Positions 16,183 to 23,781 of a stretch of 30,870 nt of DNA are shown one piece after another (the stretch's first letter is position 1; every line of letters begins with the position of its first letter). The stretch lies in the NCBI GenBank assembly GCA_050186055.1, contig JBFWYV010000020.1, positions 1 through 30,870 on the forward strand. The letters run 5' to 3'. The notes beneath the pieces are model-generated. The model was given only the letters and a program-made list of their open reading frames with translations, was not told the DNA's origin and did no database searches. This DNA is from CAMDPA01 sp050186055. Lineage in GTDB: Bacteria; Pseudomonadota; Alphaproteobacteria; Rhizobiales; Hyphomicrobiaceae. A program made the position numbers and the translations under genes.

Positions 16183-16197
16183 TTAGAGTGGCTCCAA
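16183..16197. promoter_or_regulatory. Palindromic operator-like site, possible Irr/ICE-type box, before receptor 1
   Basis: TTAGAGTGGCTCCAA lies in the 268-bp gap between FecR and receptor 1. On the minus strand it reads TTGGAGCCACTCTAA, matching the site before the second sigma gene (TTGGAGCGGCTCTAA) at 13 of 15 positions. The TTNGAG-N3-CTCNAA form is close to the iron control element pattern bound by Irr in rhizobia. Assignment to Irr is inference. Confidence 0.45.
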
Positions 16198-16251
16198 CAA
16201 GCGAGGCCCGCGCCGGGCGGCGATGGCGGGCTGGATGCCCGGATCACTCGG

Positions 16252-17265
16252 TCAGCGCACGACGATGATGCCGCCTGGGAGCTTGGTGACCGTCGCTCCG
16301 GCCGCTTCCGCGATGGATTGGATGGCGATGTCGGGCTCGTCGAGACGGTAGTTGCCGCTGACGGCAACTGAACTCAGACTTGAGTTTACGACAACAACTC
16401 GCCCGCGATAGTAGCGCCGGAGCTGGTTGAGGACTTCCCCAAACGGACGATCGGTGAAGCTGATGCGCCCATCGAGCCATGCAAGCGCTGCTTGCGGATC
16501 CACCTGTCGCACCGGAGCGATGGCGGAGACCGTGACGCTGACAGCCTGTTCAGGACGTAGCTGGGCGTGTTCGGAGGCGAGGCTGCCGGCCCTGGAGACG
16601 TCGACGACGCCACGCGACAACGTCACATCGTCCGCGTCGCCATCCAGACGAACCGCGAACGCCGTGCCCTTGACTTCCACGGAGCTATAGCTGCCATCCA
16701 CGCGGAAAAGCTTTGCCGCGTTCGGCACCACGTCGAAGTAGGCCTCGCCCTCGAGCAGTGTCACCGTTCGGCGCGTCCCGCCGAAGTTGAGCGCGACGGC
16801 CGAACCAGTGTTGAGGATCATCGTCGAGCCGTCCGGCAGCGAGATGGTGCGCCGCTCGCCGGTGACTGTCGTGTAGTCGGCGCGCATCCAGATCATGAAG
16901 TCGGAGGCGTTGGCTGCGCCCCAAATGAGGAGAACGGCGGTAGCAACGCCCGCAACTTTCCTGGTGAAGGACCGGGAGCCGGACGCTTTCGTCTTGCTGA
17001 CCGAAAAGCCGGTAGCTTGAGCGACGTTATCGGCTGCGAGGCCAAATTCCGGCGATCCCCACATCGCCGTGACTTTCTCGAAGGCAGCGGCATGGCGCGG
17101 GTCGCTTTCGGCCCATGCCCGGAACCCGCGAGCGATCCTGGCGTCGCCCGGATTGGCCTGAAGCCGCACGAACCAGTCCAGTGCGGCCTCGATCAGTGGA
17201 TCGTTTTCACTGTTGGCTCGGTTCGCGCCGGCAGCGTTGCGAGAGCTTGGATCGTCGTGTTCCAC
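16252..17265 (-). CDS. FecR-family anti-sigma factor (first locus)
   Basis: Single-pass inner-membrane regulator of about 337 residues. In the FecIRA scheme it holds the partner sigma factor and relays ligand binding from the receptor STN domain. The cytoplasmic anti-sigma part begins DPLIEAALDWFVRLQ and has the HAAAFEKVTAMW helix; a transmembrane helix follows (VAGVATAVLLIWGA); the periplasmic FecR domain contains TVTGERRTISLPDGSTMILNTGSAV and EGEAYFDVVP. A C-terminal STN-like module ends GATVTKLPGGIIVVR. The open frame reaches ATG 17376, but those 37 extra residues look non-coding; GTG 17265, with a TGGA site, fits the family better. If ATG 17376 is used the gap to the sigma gene is 42 bp. 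Confidence 0.88.
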   Translation of the reverse strand: MEHDDPSSRNAAGANRANSENDPLIEAALDWFVRLQANPGDARIARGFRAWAESDPRHAAAFEKVTAMWGSPEFGLAADNVAQATGFSVSKTKASGSRSFTRKVAGVATAVLLIWGAANASDFMIWMRADYTTVTGERRTISLPDGSTMILNTGSAVALNFGGTRRTVTLLEGEAYFDVVPNAAKLFRVDGSYSSVEVKGTAFAVRLDGDADDVTLSRGVVDVSRAGSLASEHAQLRPEQAVSVTVSAIAPVRQVDPQAALAWLDGRISFTDRPFGEVLNQLRRYYRGRVVVVNSSLSSVAVSGNYRLDEPDIAIQSIAEAAGATVTKLPGGIIVVR

Positions 17266-17418
17266 TCGGGCTTGTCCAGGCTGCAGAACTCGGGCCTTAC
17301 TTTTATGACGCAGCAAACAGCCCAATCTCACAAATTGATACGTTCTACGTCGCAAAAGGTCGCCGGAGGACCGCATACGCGATCCGCCATGGCGCTCAGA
17401 GCAGGGGGAAGATGAAGT

Positions 17419-17937
17419 TCAGTCGGCGTTGAGGCGCGCCATGACACTCACGCAATGCGCCATGGCCGTCCGGGCATCATTGTAGACGGTATTGGGAGAC
17501 ACGCCGAGGTGGCGCGCAATCTCGGTATAGGACCACCCTTCCTTGCGGTTCAGGAGCAGAACCGTGCGCGCCCGCTCCGGCAGGTCCAGCAGCGCTGCTT
17601 CGAACAGGGAAAGCTGTTGGCGATCAATGACCTGCTTTTCTGGAGACGGCGCGTCAGACGCGATGTTGCGGATCGCTTCCTCATCCGTGATCGGGCATTC
17701 GACCGCATCCTTGCGCTTGAGCGCGCGCGTATGATCGACGGCGATGTTGTGCGCTGTACGGAAGAGATAAGCGGTAGGATTCTCGATCTCTTGCCGCGCC
17801 GTAGATGCGAGCAGGCGCAGGAACGTCTCCTGCGTGGCATCGGCCGCATCGGCGGCGTTTCGCAGACGGCGCAGGAAGAATTGGCGCAGGCGGCCCTCTT
17901 CGGTTCGCTGCAGATCGTGCACCAAAATCCCGGACAT
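17419..17937 (-). CDS. FecI-like ECF sigma factor (first locus)
   Basis: A 172-residue extracytoplasmic-function RNA polymerase sigma factor. Region 2 is visible in ADATQETFLRLL and NPTAYLFRTAHNIAVDHTR (core binding and -10 recognition); region 4 has LLDLPERARTVLLLNRKEGWSYTEIARHLGVS as the helix-turn-helix for -35 recognition. The TTG codon at 17958 gives a longer frame, but ATG 17937 has GGAGA five bases upstream and the normal family length. It is the first gene of the sigma-FecR-receptor string on the minus strand and presumably directs transcription of the receptor gene when the receptor is occupied. A palindromic iron-box-like site lies about 165 bp upstream (18104-18118). Confidence 0.92.
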   Translation of the reverse strand: MSGILVHDLQRTEEGRLRQFFLRRLRNAADAADATQETFLRLLASTARQEIENPTAYLFRTAHNIAVDHTRALKRKDAVECPITDEEAIRNIASDAPSPEKQVIDRQQLSLFEAALLDLPERARTVLLLNRKEGWSYTEIARHLGVSPNTVYNDARTAMAHCVSVMARLNAD

Positions 17938-18103
17938 CGGGGTCTCCAGACTCGACAAAACGCAACCAACGCAACGACGTTACATCTGTCAGCGCTGTTC
18001 TCGTAGAAGTGTCATGCGGCTGCGCCAACCGCCCCGGCCGTCACAGAACACACCGTCTGACCAAGTCAAAGCTCAGGACGAATTATCCCGCAACATGAAA
18101 GAT

Positions 18104-18118
18104 TTAGATCAGCTCTAA
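18104..18118. promoter_or_regulatory. Palindromic operator-like site, possible Irr/ICE-type box, before sigma factor 1
   Basis: TTAGATCAGCTCTAA, an imperfect palindrome extended by a T on the left (TTTAGA) and T on the right. It resembles sites at 16183-16197 and 23355-23369 (12 of 15 identical to the latter) and lies about 165 bp upstream of the sigma start. An iron-responsive role is inferred from the gene it precedes. Confidence 0.45.
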
Positions 18119-18442
18119 TGGCGCACGTTGTGCGGTGGATAAAACTTAACTGCAGACGTATACTTAGACATTGATATCTCTGCGCTTTGGGTCTTCGAGG
18201 TTCGCAAGGATATCAGCATTAGGCCGCTCGACGGGATATGAATCATTGTCGGGAACCGTGGCATGATGGCCACGGCTTCAATCCGTAGTCGGTGGTTCGT
18301 GTCCGGCATCACAGAGTTGCCAACCGCCTTCTGGCAGATTCTTTCGGATCTCTCGCGCAAGGACACGGGACGATGCGCCCCGTCCCTATACAAAGCTGAT
18401 TTTTTGGATCAACTATTGCGTCGCTCCCAAAACCGGTCCATC

Positions 18443-18467
18443 GATTTGGTTGGTAACATACCAAATC
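18443..18467. promoter_or_regulatory. Inverted repeat upstream of the small secreted-type ORF
   Basis: GATTTGGT (18443-18450) and ACCAAATC (18460-18467) are perfect 8-bp arms with a 9-base spacer, and a nested TGGTA-aca-TACCA palindrome overlaps it. TTGGT...ACCAA half-sites are used by several GntR-family repressors, but no regulator gene is adjacent. It sits about 40 bp before the ATG at 18509, a plausible operator position. Confidence 0.35.
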
Positions 18468-18508
18468 ATGGAACACCGAGATATATGCTGAGGGGGTAGA
18501 GCGGCGGC

Positions 18509-18661
18509 ATGGGAGCTAGGCGGGTCGCAGATACGGCGGCGGTCACCGGATTGGCACTGGCAGCGCTCTTGGCCTGTGACGCTGCGACGGCACAGACGGT
18601 GACACCGTTCCCCGCACACGCGGGGATGAACCGAACATCAGCCGTGACCGCGTCCATTTGA
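18509..18661 (+). CDS. 50-codon ORF: signal peptide running into a CRISPR-type repeat
   Basis: Starts ATG 18509 behind GAGGGGG (about 12 bases upstream). The first half is a good signal peptide: basic MGARR, hydrophobic VTGLALAALLA, small residues CDAATA then QTVTP. The rest (FPAHAGMNR and a short tail) is simply the translation of the orphan repeat at 18607-18633 and of what follows. This looks like the first 30 codons of an exported protein whose body has been lost, with foreign sequence now behind it. It could also be a chance frame. Whether it is expressed is unknown. Confidence 0.35.
   Translation: MGARRVADTAAVTGLALAALLACDAATAQTVTPFPAHAGMNRTSAVTASI
18607..18633 (+). CRISPR. Single orphan type I-E-like CRISPR repeat
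   Basis: A 27-base unit with the I-E repeat architecture: GTTCCCCGC, a short loop ACAC, GCGGGGATGAACCG. It matches the common 29-nt I-E consensus except for the first two bases. The minus strand reads SSPRVRGT and another frame IPACAGN, well-known by-products of such repeats. There is only one copy: the sequence one unit (about 61 bp) away on either side is unrelated, and no cas gene is in the window. It is therefore a solitary repeat, not an array. Confidence 0.6.
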
Positions 18662-18668
18662 AAATGGG

Positions 18669-18690
18669 AGGACGCTCGGCCGAGCGTCCT
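18669..18690 (-). terminator. Hairpin downstream of receptor 2
   Basis: Perfect 10-bp arms AGGACGCTCG and CGAGCGTCCT around a GC centre, 16 bp past the stop codon of the receptor gene on the minus strand, followed there by a weak T-run (cccatttt). A likely intrinsic terminator. Confidence 0.6.
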
Positions 18691-18705
18691 GCGTCGTTAT
18701 TGATC

Positions 18706-21348
18706 CTAGAACTTGATCTGTAGTCCCGCTGTCGCGGTGCGGCCGGGCGCGGCATACCAATCGGAGCCCAATGCCGAGACATAGGCCAGGTCCGTCACAT
18801 TGGTGACGGCGGCGCGCAGCGTCGCGTTTTCGTCGAACTTATAGGAACCGTAGATGTCATAGGTGGTGTAGCCCGGCATCCTGTTATTGACCTGGGCGAA
18901 CTGGCCGAACATCGGCTTGGTCTCGCTGAGACGGATCATCTTGGCGCCGAGCGTCAGCTTCTCGTCGAACAGCCGGACGCCGGCATCGAGCACAAGCTTG
19001 AAGTCCGGAGCGATGAAGACCACCGGGGCCGTGTCGTCGAACAGATAGCCGTCTCGCGGCGAGCCATCGGCTTGGAAGGAGCGGTAGCGCAGCCCGAAAT
19101 CGCTTTTGAGCCATGTGGCACTGCCCCCGACATAGAAGAATCTGGCATCATAATTGGCCTCCAGTTCGATACCGCGCATCTCGGTGCGGTCGATGAGGTT
19201 GACGAAGGTCGTATAGGTCGGCACGACCGCGTCGTCGGCGGTCAGCGGATGCCTGATCCTGCCGTAGGCGATGTAGTCGTCGATATAGCGCCTGAAGCCG
19301 GTCACCTTCAGCCGGACACTGTCGTCGGGTGTCAGCACGCCGTCGGCAGATATATTGGCGCCGATCTCGAAGGTACGCGCGCGCTCGGGTTCGAGGAACG
19401 GATTGGGCGCGAACTCGGTGACGCTGTTCTGGTGCGCGCTGCCGTTGATGAAGGTCTCCATGACGGTCGGCGGGCGGTAGCTCTGCGAATAGCCGGCAAA
19501 GATCTGCAGCCAGTCGGTGGGCTTCACGGCGACTTTTGCGTTGGGCAGCAGCGCGGCGCCGGAGCGCTCGATGTCGACGCCATGCGGCTTGTTGTACCAA
19601 TCGCTGTAGATTGGACCGGGCTCTACGGGACGGGTCCTCCAAATTCGACATTCGTTCTGTCGCGGAGGGGGGAAAGGTAGCAGGCAAACGCCGGGGCTGC
19701 CCGGATTCCATCCGATCTCATCGCGCGTATAGTTGAAGAAGGCCGTGGAGCCCTTGGTGTGATACCAGTCGTAGCGCAGACCGCCCGAGACCAGAAAGAT
19801 GTTGTCCTCGTAGGCGGCGTTGGCGAAACCGCTGGCCATGGTCCGGCCGCCACTCGGCGTGGCGCCGGACATCCGGTCGGCGTAATCCTCCGTCCCGAGC
19901 CAGTGACGGCCGAGCGTCGTCTCGCCGGTATCATGGAAGGCCTCGGTGCCGTAGTTGAGCGATACGGTACCGGCGCCCAGAGCCCCGCGGCTAGTGTTCT
20001 CCAGGCTGCCGCCGGTGGTCGTGTACATGTAGGCATTCGGCCGGTCGGAGGAGTGCGAGACGTTCTTGAGCCGATTGTGGTAAATCCGTGCCTTGAGGTC
20101 GATCAAGCCGTTGTCGGCGGGGTTCCAGTGTGCCGCAGCGGTCAGCGTGTCGACCACGACACTCTCCTTGGTCTCGGAGAGTTGGTCCGGATTAAAAAGG
20201 CCGCCAAAATTACCCGTGCTGAAGTTGGAATTGTTCCTGACCCAGGCGAGTTTCAGCGACAGATCAGGATTGGGATCGATCTCGACCTTCAGCAGTCCGG
20301 ACTTCACCTTCTGGCCCGAGAACAGCAGGATGTCGTCATCGAAGGTAGTGGTCCGCTCCACCTCGCCGTTCTGGCCGATCTTGTAGGCGCCGATGCTCTT
20401 GTTGCTGAGGCCCGCCGTGACGGCGAAGCTCTCCGTGGGCCGCCATGCCCCCAATACAGAGCCGTCGAAAAGATAGGCGTTGGTGCCGACCGTGCTGTTG
20501 ATCTCGACACCCCAGTCCTTGCCGTCCTTGATCAGGTCTTTTGCTTCCACGGTTCGGAAATTGACCGAGCCAGCCAGCGCGCCGATGCCGCCGACGCCCG
20601 AGCCGGTGGTCTTGTTCACCTCGATGCCGCGCAGGAACGCGCTTTCCACATAGACGCGCTGTGTGGCGCCGTGCCCGCTGCGCTGGAAGCTCTGGCGGGC
20701 ACCGTCGATCATGGTGGCAATGCGGTCCTGGTCCTGCACGCCGCGCATGCTGATGACGATGCCCGGATTCTGCGCCTCGGAGCGGTTGACGACGACGCCC
20801 GCGACATTGTCGAGCAGGTCGCGCGTGTTGCGCGCCGGGCTGTTCTTGATCGCCTCGCGCGAGACCACGCTGACGCTCGATGGCGTTTTGTAGACCCAAT
20901 CCGGCGTACCCTGATAGCCGGAGCCCGACGCCGCGTCCCCGCCGCCCGACACATCGATCGTATCGAGCGCGATCGCGCCGTCGACGGTGGCGGTGGCATT
21001 GTTGCCGCCGGCGCTACTTGCGGAGATGATCGCGGTGCCGGAGCCGCTGAACCGGAAGCTCATGCCCGTGCCGGACAGCAGGCGGGACAACGCCTGATCC
21101 ACGGGCAGCGCGCCCGATACGCCCGGCGACGAGCGGCCTTGAGTCGCCGCGGAATTGACCGACACCTGCAGGCCGGACTGCTGCCCGAATTGCGTCAGTG
21201 CGCTCGCCAGCGGTTGCGCCGGGATATTGAAGGTTCTGGTCGTCTGCTGAGCCCGTGCCGGTTGCAAGCCGGGCAACGACACCGACGCTGTGCCGACGAG
21301 CAGCGCCATCATCAGCACTCTGCTCGAAATTCCTCTTTCTACGCACAT
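18706..21348 (-). CDS. TonB-dependent receptor with STN signalling domain, hemoglobin/heme (HasR) type, second locus
   Basis: Outer-membrane receptor of 880 residues, third gene of the second sigma/anti-sigma/receptor locus. A signal peptide ends near ARAQQ (about 34). The STN domain (about 39-110) begins FNIPAQPLASALTQF; the TonB box DTIDVSG is at 129-135. The plug contains MRGVQDQDRIATMIDGARQ and GVGGIGALAGSVNFRTVEA, the arrangement of the TonB-dependent hemoglobin/transferrin/lactoferrin group. The barrel includes YSQSYRPPTVMETF and PNPFLEPERARTFEIG, both typical of heme receptors, and ends in ATAGLQIKF. A CLLPFPPPRQNEC loop may form a disulfide. GC content looks uniformly high, unlike receptor 1. 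ATG 21348 is preceded by GGTGGGG. It is 138 bp downstream of its FecR gene. Confidence 0.92.
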   Translation of the reverse strand: MCVERGISSRVLMMALLVGTASVSLPGLQPARAQQTTRTFNIPAQPLASALTQFGQQSGLQVSVNSAATQGRSSPGVSGALPVDQALSRLLSGTGMSFRFSGSGTAIISASSAGGNNATATVDGAIALDTIDVSGGGDAASGSGYQGTPDWVYKTPSSVSVVSREAIKNSPARNTRDLLDNVAGVVVNRSEAQNPGIVISMRGVQDQDRIATMIDGARQSFQRSGHGATQRVYVESAFLRGIEVNKTTGSGVGGIGALAGSVNFRTVEAKDLIKDGKDWGVEINSTVGTNAYLFDGSVLGAWRPTESFAVTAGLSNKSIGAYKIGQNGEVERTTTFDDDILLFSGQKVKSGLLKVEIDPNPDLSLKLAWVRNNSNFSTGNFGGLFNPDQLSETKESVVVDTLTAAAHWNPADNGLIDLKARIYHNRLKNVSHSSDRPNAYMYTTTGGSLENTSRGALGAGTVSLNYGTEAFHDTGETTLGRHWLGTEDYADRMSGATPSGGRTMASGFANAAYEDNIFLVSGGLRYDWYHTKGSTAFFNYTRDEIGWNPGSPGVCLLPFPPPRQNECRIWRTRPVEPGPIYSDWYNKPHGVDIERSGAALLPNAKVAVKPTDWLQIFAGYSQSYRPPTVMETFINGSAHQNSVTEFAPNPFLEPERARTFEIGANISADGVLTPDDSVRLKVTGFRRYIDDYIAYGRIRHPLTADDAVVPTYTTFVNLIDRTEMRGIELEANYDARFFYVGGSATWLKSDFGLRYRSFQADGSPRDGYLFDDTAPVVFIAPDFKLVLDAGVRLFDEKLTLGAKMIRLSETKPMFGQFAQVNNRMPGYTTYDIYGSYKFDENATLRAAVTNVTDLAYVSALGSDWYAAPGRTATAGLQIKF
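20945..20991 (-). repeat. 47-bp segment identical to 15511-15557 (TonB box region)
   Basis: The receptor 2 copy of the identical stretch, encoding the linker and TonB box DTIDVSG between STN and plug domains. Confidence 0.9.
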
Positions 21349-21486
21349 AGACGCAACACCCCACCTTCCTCATCGCATCGGGGCCGCCAATCACACGGCA
21401 GTATCCCCTATTGAAGGAACGAAGCAGCGCTGCGCTTTTTCAGAAAAATGTTCGGGAAGGTCTTCGAGCGGCGATCGAGCCGCTGA

Positions 21487-22521
21487 TCAGCCGCCATACA
21501 CAACGACCAGCCAGGGGCTGATCTCGCGCACCGTGGCGCCGTGTGCCTCGGCAACAGCGCGCAGCGCCTCGATCGGATCGGCGAGCCTGTAGACGCCGGT
21601 AACGCGCCGGCTGGCGAGATCGCCGTTCAGCAGAACGATCTTACCGCCGTAGTACCGACGCAGCTCATCGACGACGTCTGCAACCAGTTCGTCGCTGACG
21701 ATCATATTGCCTTGCCGCCATGCGCCGGCAGCGGCGCCGGTGCCGCGCTCTCTTCGGCCGTCGCGCGAAAGCCTTGTCCAGTCGCCGGGCCCAAGTTGAT
21801 CGGGAGCCTTGGCCTCCGGCGAGCCTGCAACGGCAACGCGTCCATGTCCGACAGCAACCGCCACGCCGCTGGAGAGCATGCGCACGTCGAAGGCTGTGCC
21901 GAGGACCGTGGTCTCGACGTCGCCGCTCTCCACGGTGAAGGGCCGTGTGCGGTCGGGTGCCACCTCGAAATAGGCCTGTCCGGCGAGAAGAGCGACGCGG
22001 CGTGAGCCCGGCGCAAACGCGAGCTTCATGGCGCTGCCGGCACCGAGATAGACGGTGCTGCCGTCCTCGAGACGGATCTGCCGGACTTCGGCAGTGCCGG
22101 TGCTGTAGTCGGCGCTGAGCCAGATCGCGAACACCGGCAGATAGGCGATGAGCAGGCACGCGGCCAGCAGCCCGGCGCCAATTCCACCGAGCCACCGCAC
22201 CCTGGAGCGACGGACGGGGGCGGCTCTCGCATCGATCGATGCGGCCCCGCCGGCCGATTGGGTGCGGGATGGCGACTGTGCCTTACGCGCTGCGCTGGAT
22301 CTCGTCCCTGCTTCGCGCGGCACGTCGTCGAGGACATTCCACACGCGCTCGGCCTCGCGCCACGCACGCTCATGGTCCGGACTCGTCGCCAGCCATGCCC
22401 GGAAGCGCTCGTGCAAGAGCCGGTCATCCGGCTCCTCTTGCAGGGCAATCAGCCAGTGCAGTGCTTCCCGCGACAGATTCTGATCGTCTTCGTCCGGCTG
22501 AATTGTCTTATCCCCCAGCAC
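21487..22521 (-). CDS. FecR-family anti-sigma factor (second locus)
   Basis: Membrane anti-sigma/signal-transducing protein of 344 residues. The cytoplasmic part starts LSREALHWLIALQEEPDD and includes the family helix WLATSPDHERAWREAERVW. A transmembrane helix lies at IGAGLLAACLLIAYLPVFAI (about 115-135). The periplasmic FecR domain has QIRLEDGSTVYLGAGSAMKL and AGQAYFEVAPDRTRPF, followed by the STN-like C-terminal module (SDELVADVVDELRRYYGGKIVLLNGDLA, ending SPWLVVVYGG). The start is a GTG at 22521, with no better in-frame ATG. It follows the second sigma gene after 105 bp and precedes receptor 2, so it probably links that receptor STN domain to that sigma factor. Confidence 0.9.
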   Translation of the reverse strand: MLGDKTIQPDEDDQNLSREALHWLIALQEEPDDRLLHERFRAWLATSPDHERAWREAERVWNVLDDVPREAGTRSSAARKAQSPSRTQSAGGAASIDARAAPVRRSRVRWLGGIGAGLLAACLLIAYLPVFAIWLSADYSTGTAEVRQIRLEDGSTVYLGAGSAMKLAFAPGSRRVALLAGQAYFEVAPDRTRPFTVESGDVETTVLGTAFDVRMLSSGVAVAVGHGRVAVAGSPEAKAPDQLGPGDWTRLSRDGRRERGTGAAAGAWRQGNMIVSDELVADVVDELRRYYGGKIVLLNGDLASRRVTGVYRLADPIEALRAVAEAHGATVREISPWLVVVYGG

Positions 22522-22626
22522 AATCCGTCTCGGCCTGCCCAGACTGTGCGTCTGATAGCAAATACGTCCTTACCAATAGAACGGATTTTGAGAGGTGTTT
22601 TTCAGAAAGATCGGCAGGCGATGCGC

Positions 22627-23133
22627 TCACGCCCCTCCGGCAAGCCGCTTCCGGCAGTGTTCCAGCCCGTCGTACACAAGGCTATGCGCGCGCCCCACCG
22701 AGATGTCGAGGTGCGCGGCAATGTCCTTGAGCTTCCAGCCATGAAAGCGGTGCAACTCCAGCGCGGTCCTGGTCCTGTCGGGAAGCTCCGCCATGGCGGC
22801 CATCACGAGGCGCAACTCGTCCCGCGCGGATAGCGCCTGCTCCGGGTTGGGCCGATCCTCGGCGATGGTCTCAGCGGGAAATTCGCTGTCGAAGCAGGCC
22901 CGCTCAAGGGACAGTCGCCTGACCCAATCGAGTGCCAGATTGCGAACGATCTTGCGCAGATAGCCGATGGGCTCCTCGATGGTGCGGTCAATAGTCGCCG
23001 TGCCAAAGCGCAGGAACGCTTCCTGGACAACGTCCTCGCCGCGCGCCCGGTCTCCGACAATGGCCGTCGCATAGTCGACGAGTTCACGCCGGTGGACGAA
23101 GTAATGGTCGAAACTCTTCCCAATTATACCCAC
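22627..23133 (-). CDS. FecI-like ECF sigma factor (second locus)
   Basis: ECF sigma factor of about 168 residues. Region 2 is seen in ARGEDVVQEAFLRFG and PIGYLRKIVRNLALDWVRR; region 4 in MAELPDRTRTALELHRFHGWKLKDIAAHLDISVGRAHSLV. The frame is open to a GTG at 23259 with an ATG at 23244, which would add 37-42 unconserved residues. GTG 23133 (VGIIGKSFDHYFVHRREL) has GAGG five bases upstream and gives the normal family length, so it is preferred. It is first in the second sigma-FecR-receptor string, and a palindromic iron-box-like site lies at 23355-23369. The protein is clearly different from the first sigma factor, suggesting independent signalling. Confidence 0.88.
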   Translation of the reverse strand: MGIIGKSFDHYFVHRRELVDYATAIVGDRARGEDVVQEAFLRFGTATIDRTIEEPIGYLRKIVRNLALDWVRRLSLERACFDSEFPAETIAEDRPNPEQALSARDELRLVMAAMAELPDRTRTALELHRFHGWKLKDIAAHLDISVGRAHSLVYDGLEHCRKRLAGGA

Positions 23134-23617
23134 GCACGCCTCACGATACGCAACGAAGGGTAGCCACACCCGCTCGTGTTTCCCTCTCGGGCCGTCATGC
23201 TCTGCCGCGGAGAGACATGCGAGACCGGTTGCTTGTCTGCTCATCCGTCGACGCAGCACTTGTATGTGACTGGATGACTCCGGCCACGCTCAACGCTGCG
23301 AGGCTCACTTAACTCGACTTAGCCAATAGGCATTTCTTGTGCAACATCACTAACTTGGAGCGGCTCTAACCAGTCTGCTGCACGGCGGAAAGAATCTTTA
23401 CGAAAAAATTCCACTTAATATCTGGAATCGTTGTCGTTTGCCGCCCGCGCATCGATAGCAACGCCGGGCGAACGGTCTTGCTTGCACTGATCCGGAGCAT
23501 GCGGATTGTTGCCGCCCGTTGCTATTCGGCAACGCGGCTTGTGGGCGCACCGATAGACGCACGACAAGACGATCAGGATAGGGTCGAAGCCGGGATTGCC
23601 GGTCATCGCGGGCAACT
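23134..23617. other. Upstream region of the second sigma gene
   Basis: This 484-bp region contains a possible longer 5' part of the sigma frame (to 23259), then non-coding DNA with a palindromic iron-box-like site (23355-23369). Several minus-strand frames stay open from 23398 to about 23790, but none resembles a known protein and they contradict one another, so none is called apart from the small ORF at 23618-23713. Confidence 0.4.
23355..23369. promoter_or_regulatory. Palindromic operator-like site, possible Irr/ICE-type box, before sigma factor 2
   Basis: TTGGAGCGGCTCTAA: TTGGAG and CTCTAA are near-perfect arms around a CGG centre. It is the best palindrome of the three related sites (others at 16183 and 18104), about 220 bp upstream of the preferred sigma start. 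Confidence 0.45.
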
Positions 23618-23713
23618 TCACATCGAACTTCCGGTGCGCGGCGGCAACTTGAGTTGCCAGAAAAAGTAAAACGCAACGGTCAACAATGCAACGCACGCAG
23701 TGTAGTTCGGCAT
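23618..23713 (-). CDS. Putative 31-residue small membrane protein
   Basis: ATG 23713 with an AAAGGA ribosome site seven bases upstream. The product has a single hydrophobic helix (ACVALLTVAFYFFWQL) followed by a short basic tail KLPPRTGSSM, the profile of a small inner-membrane protein. It overlaps longer unconvincing frames. There is no recognised family; it could be chance. Confidence 0.3.
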   Translation of the reverse strand: MPNYTACVALLTVAFYFFWQLKLPPRTGSSM

Positions 23714-23781
23714 GACGGTATCCTTTCGATCGGCGGCGATTGGAGCTCATGTCCGAAACGCACAGTCGCAAGGTGAATTGA

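Larger units (their letters stand above)
17938..18705. other. 768-bp intergenic block between the two iron-uptake loci
   Basis: It holds, left to right: the upstream region of the first sigma gene with a palindromic iron-box-like site (18104-18118); about 300 bp in which no frame resembles a known protein; a GATTTGGT/ACCAAATC inverted repeat (18443-18467); a 50-codon ORF with a signal peptide (18509-18661) containing a single CRISPR-type repeat (18607-18633); and a hairpin after the second receptor (18669-18690). The stretch 18120-18480 is visibly more AT-rich than the surroundings. Confidence 0.5.

Noticed and set aside
18115..18499. Frames of 92 (minus) and 78 (plus) codons between the iron loci
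   Set aside because: No recognisable domain, no convincing start and conflicting strands in an AT-richer intergenic block.
18500..18720. A CRISPR array
   Set aside because: Only one repeat is present; the positions about 61 bp to each side do not contain a second copy, and there are no cas genes in the window.
18543..18782. Minus-strand frames with SSPRVRGT and IPACAGN
   Set aside because: These are typical conceptual translations of a type I-E repeat, not proteins.
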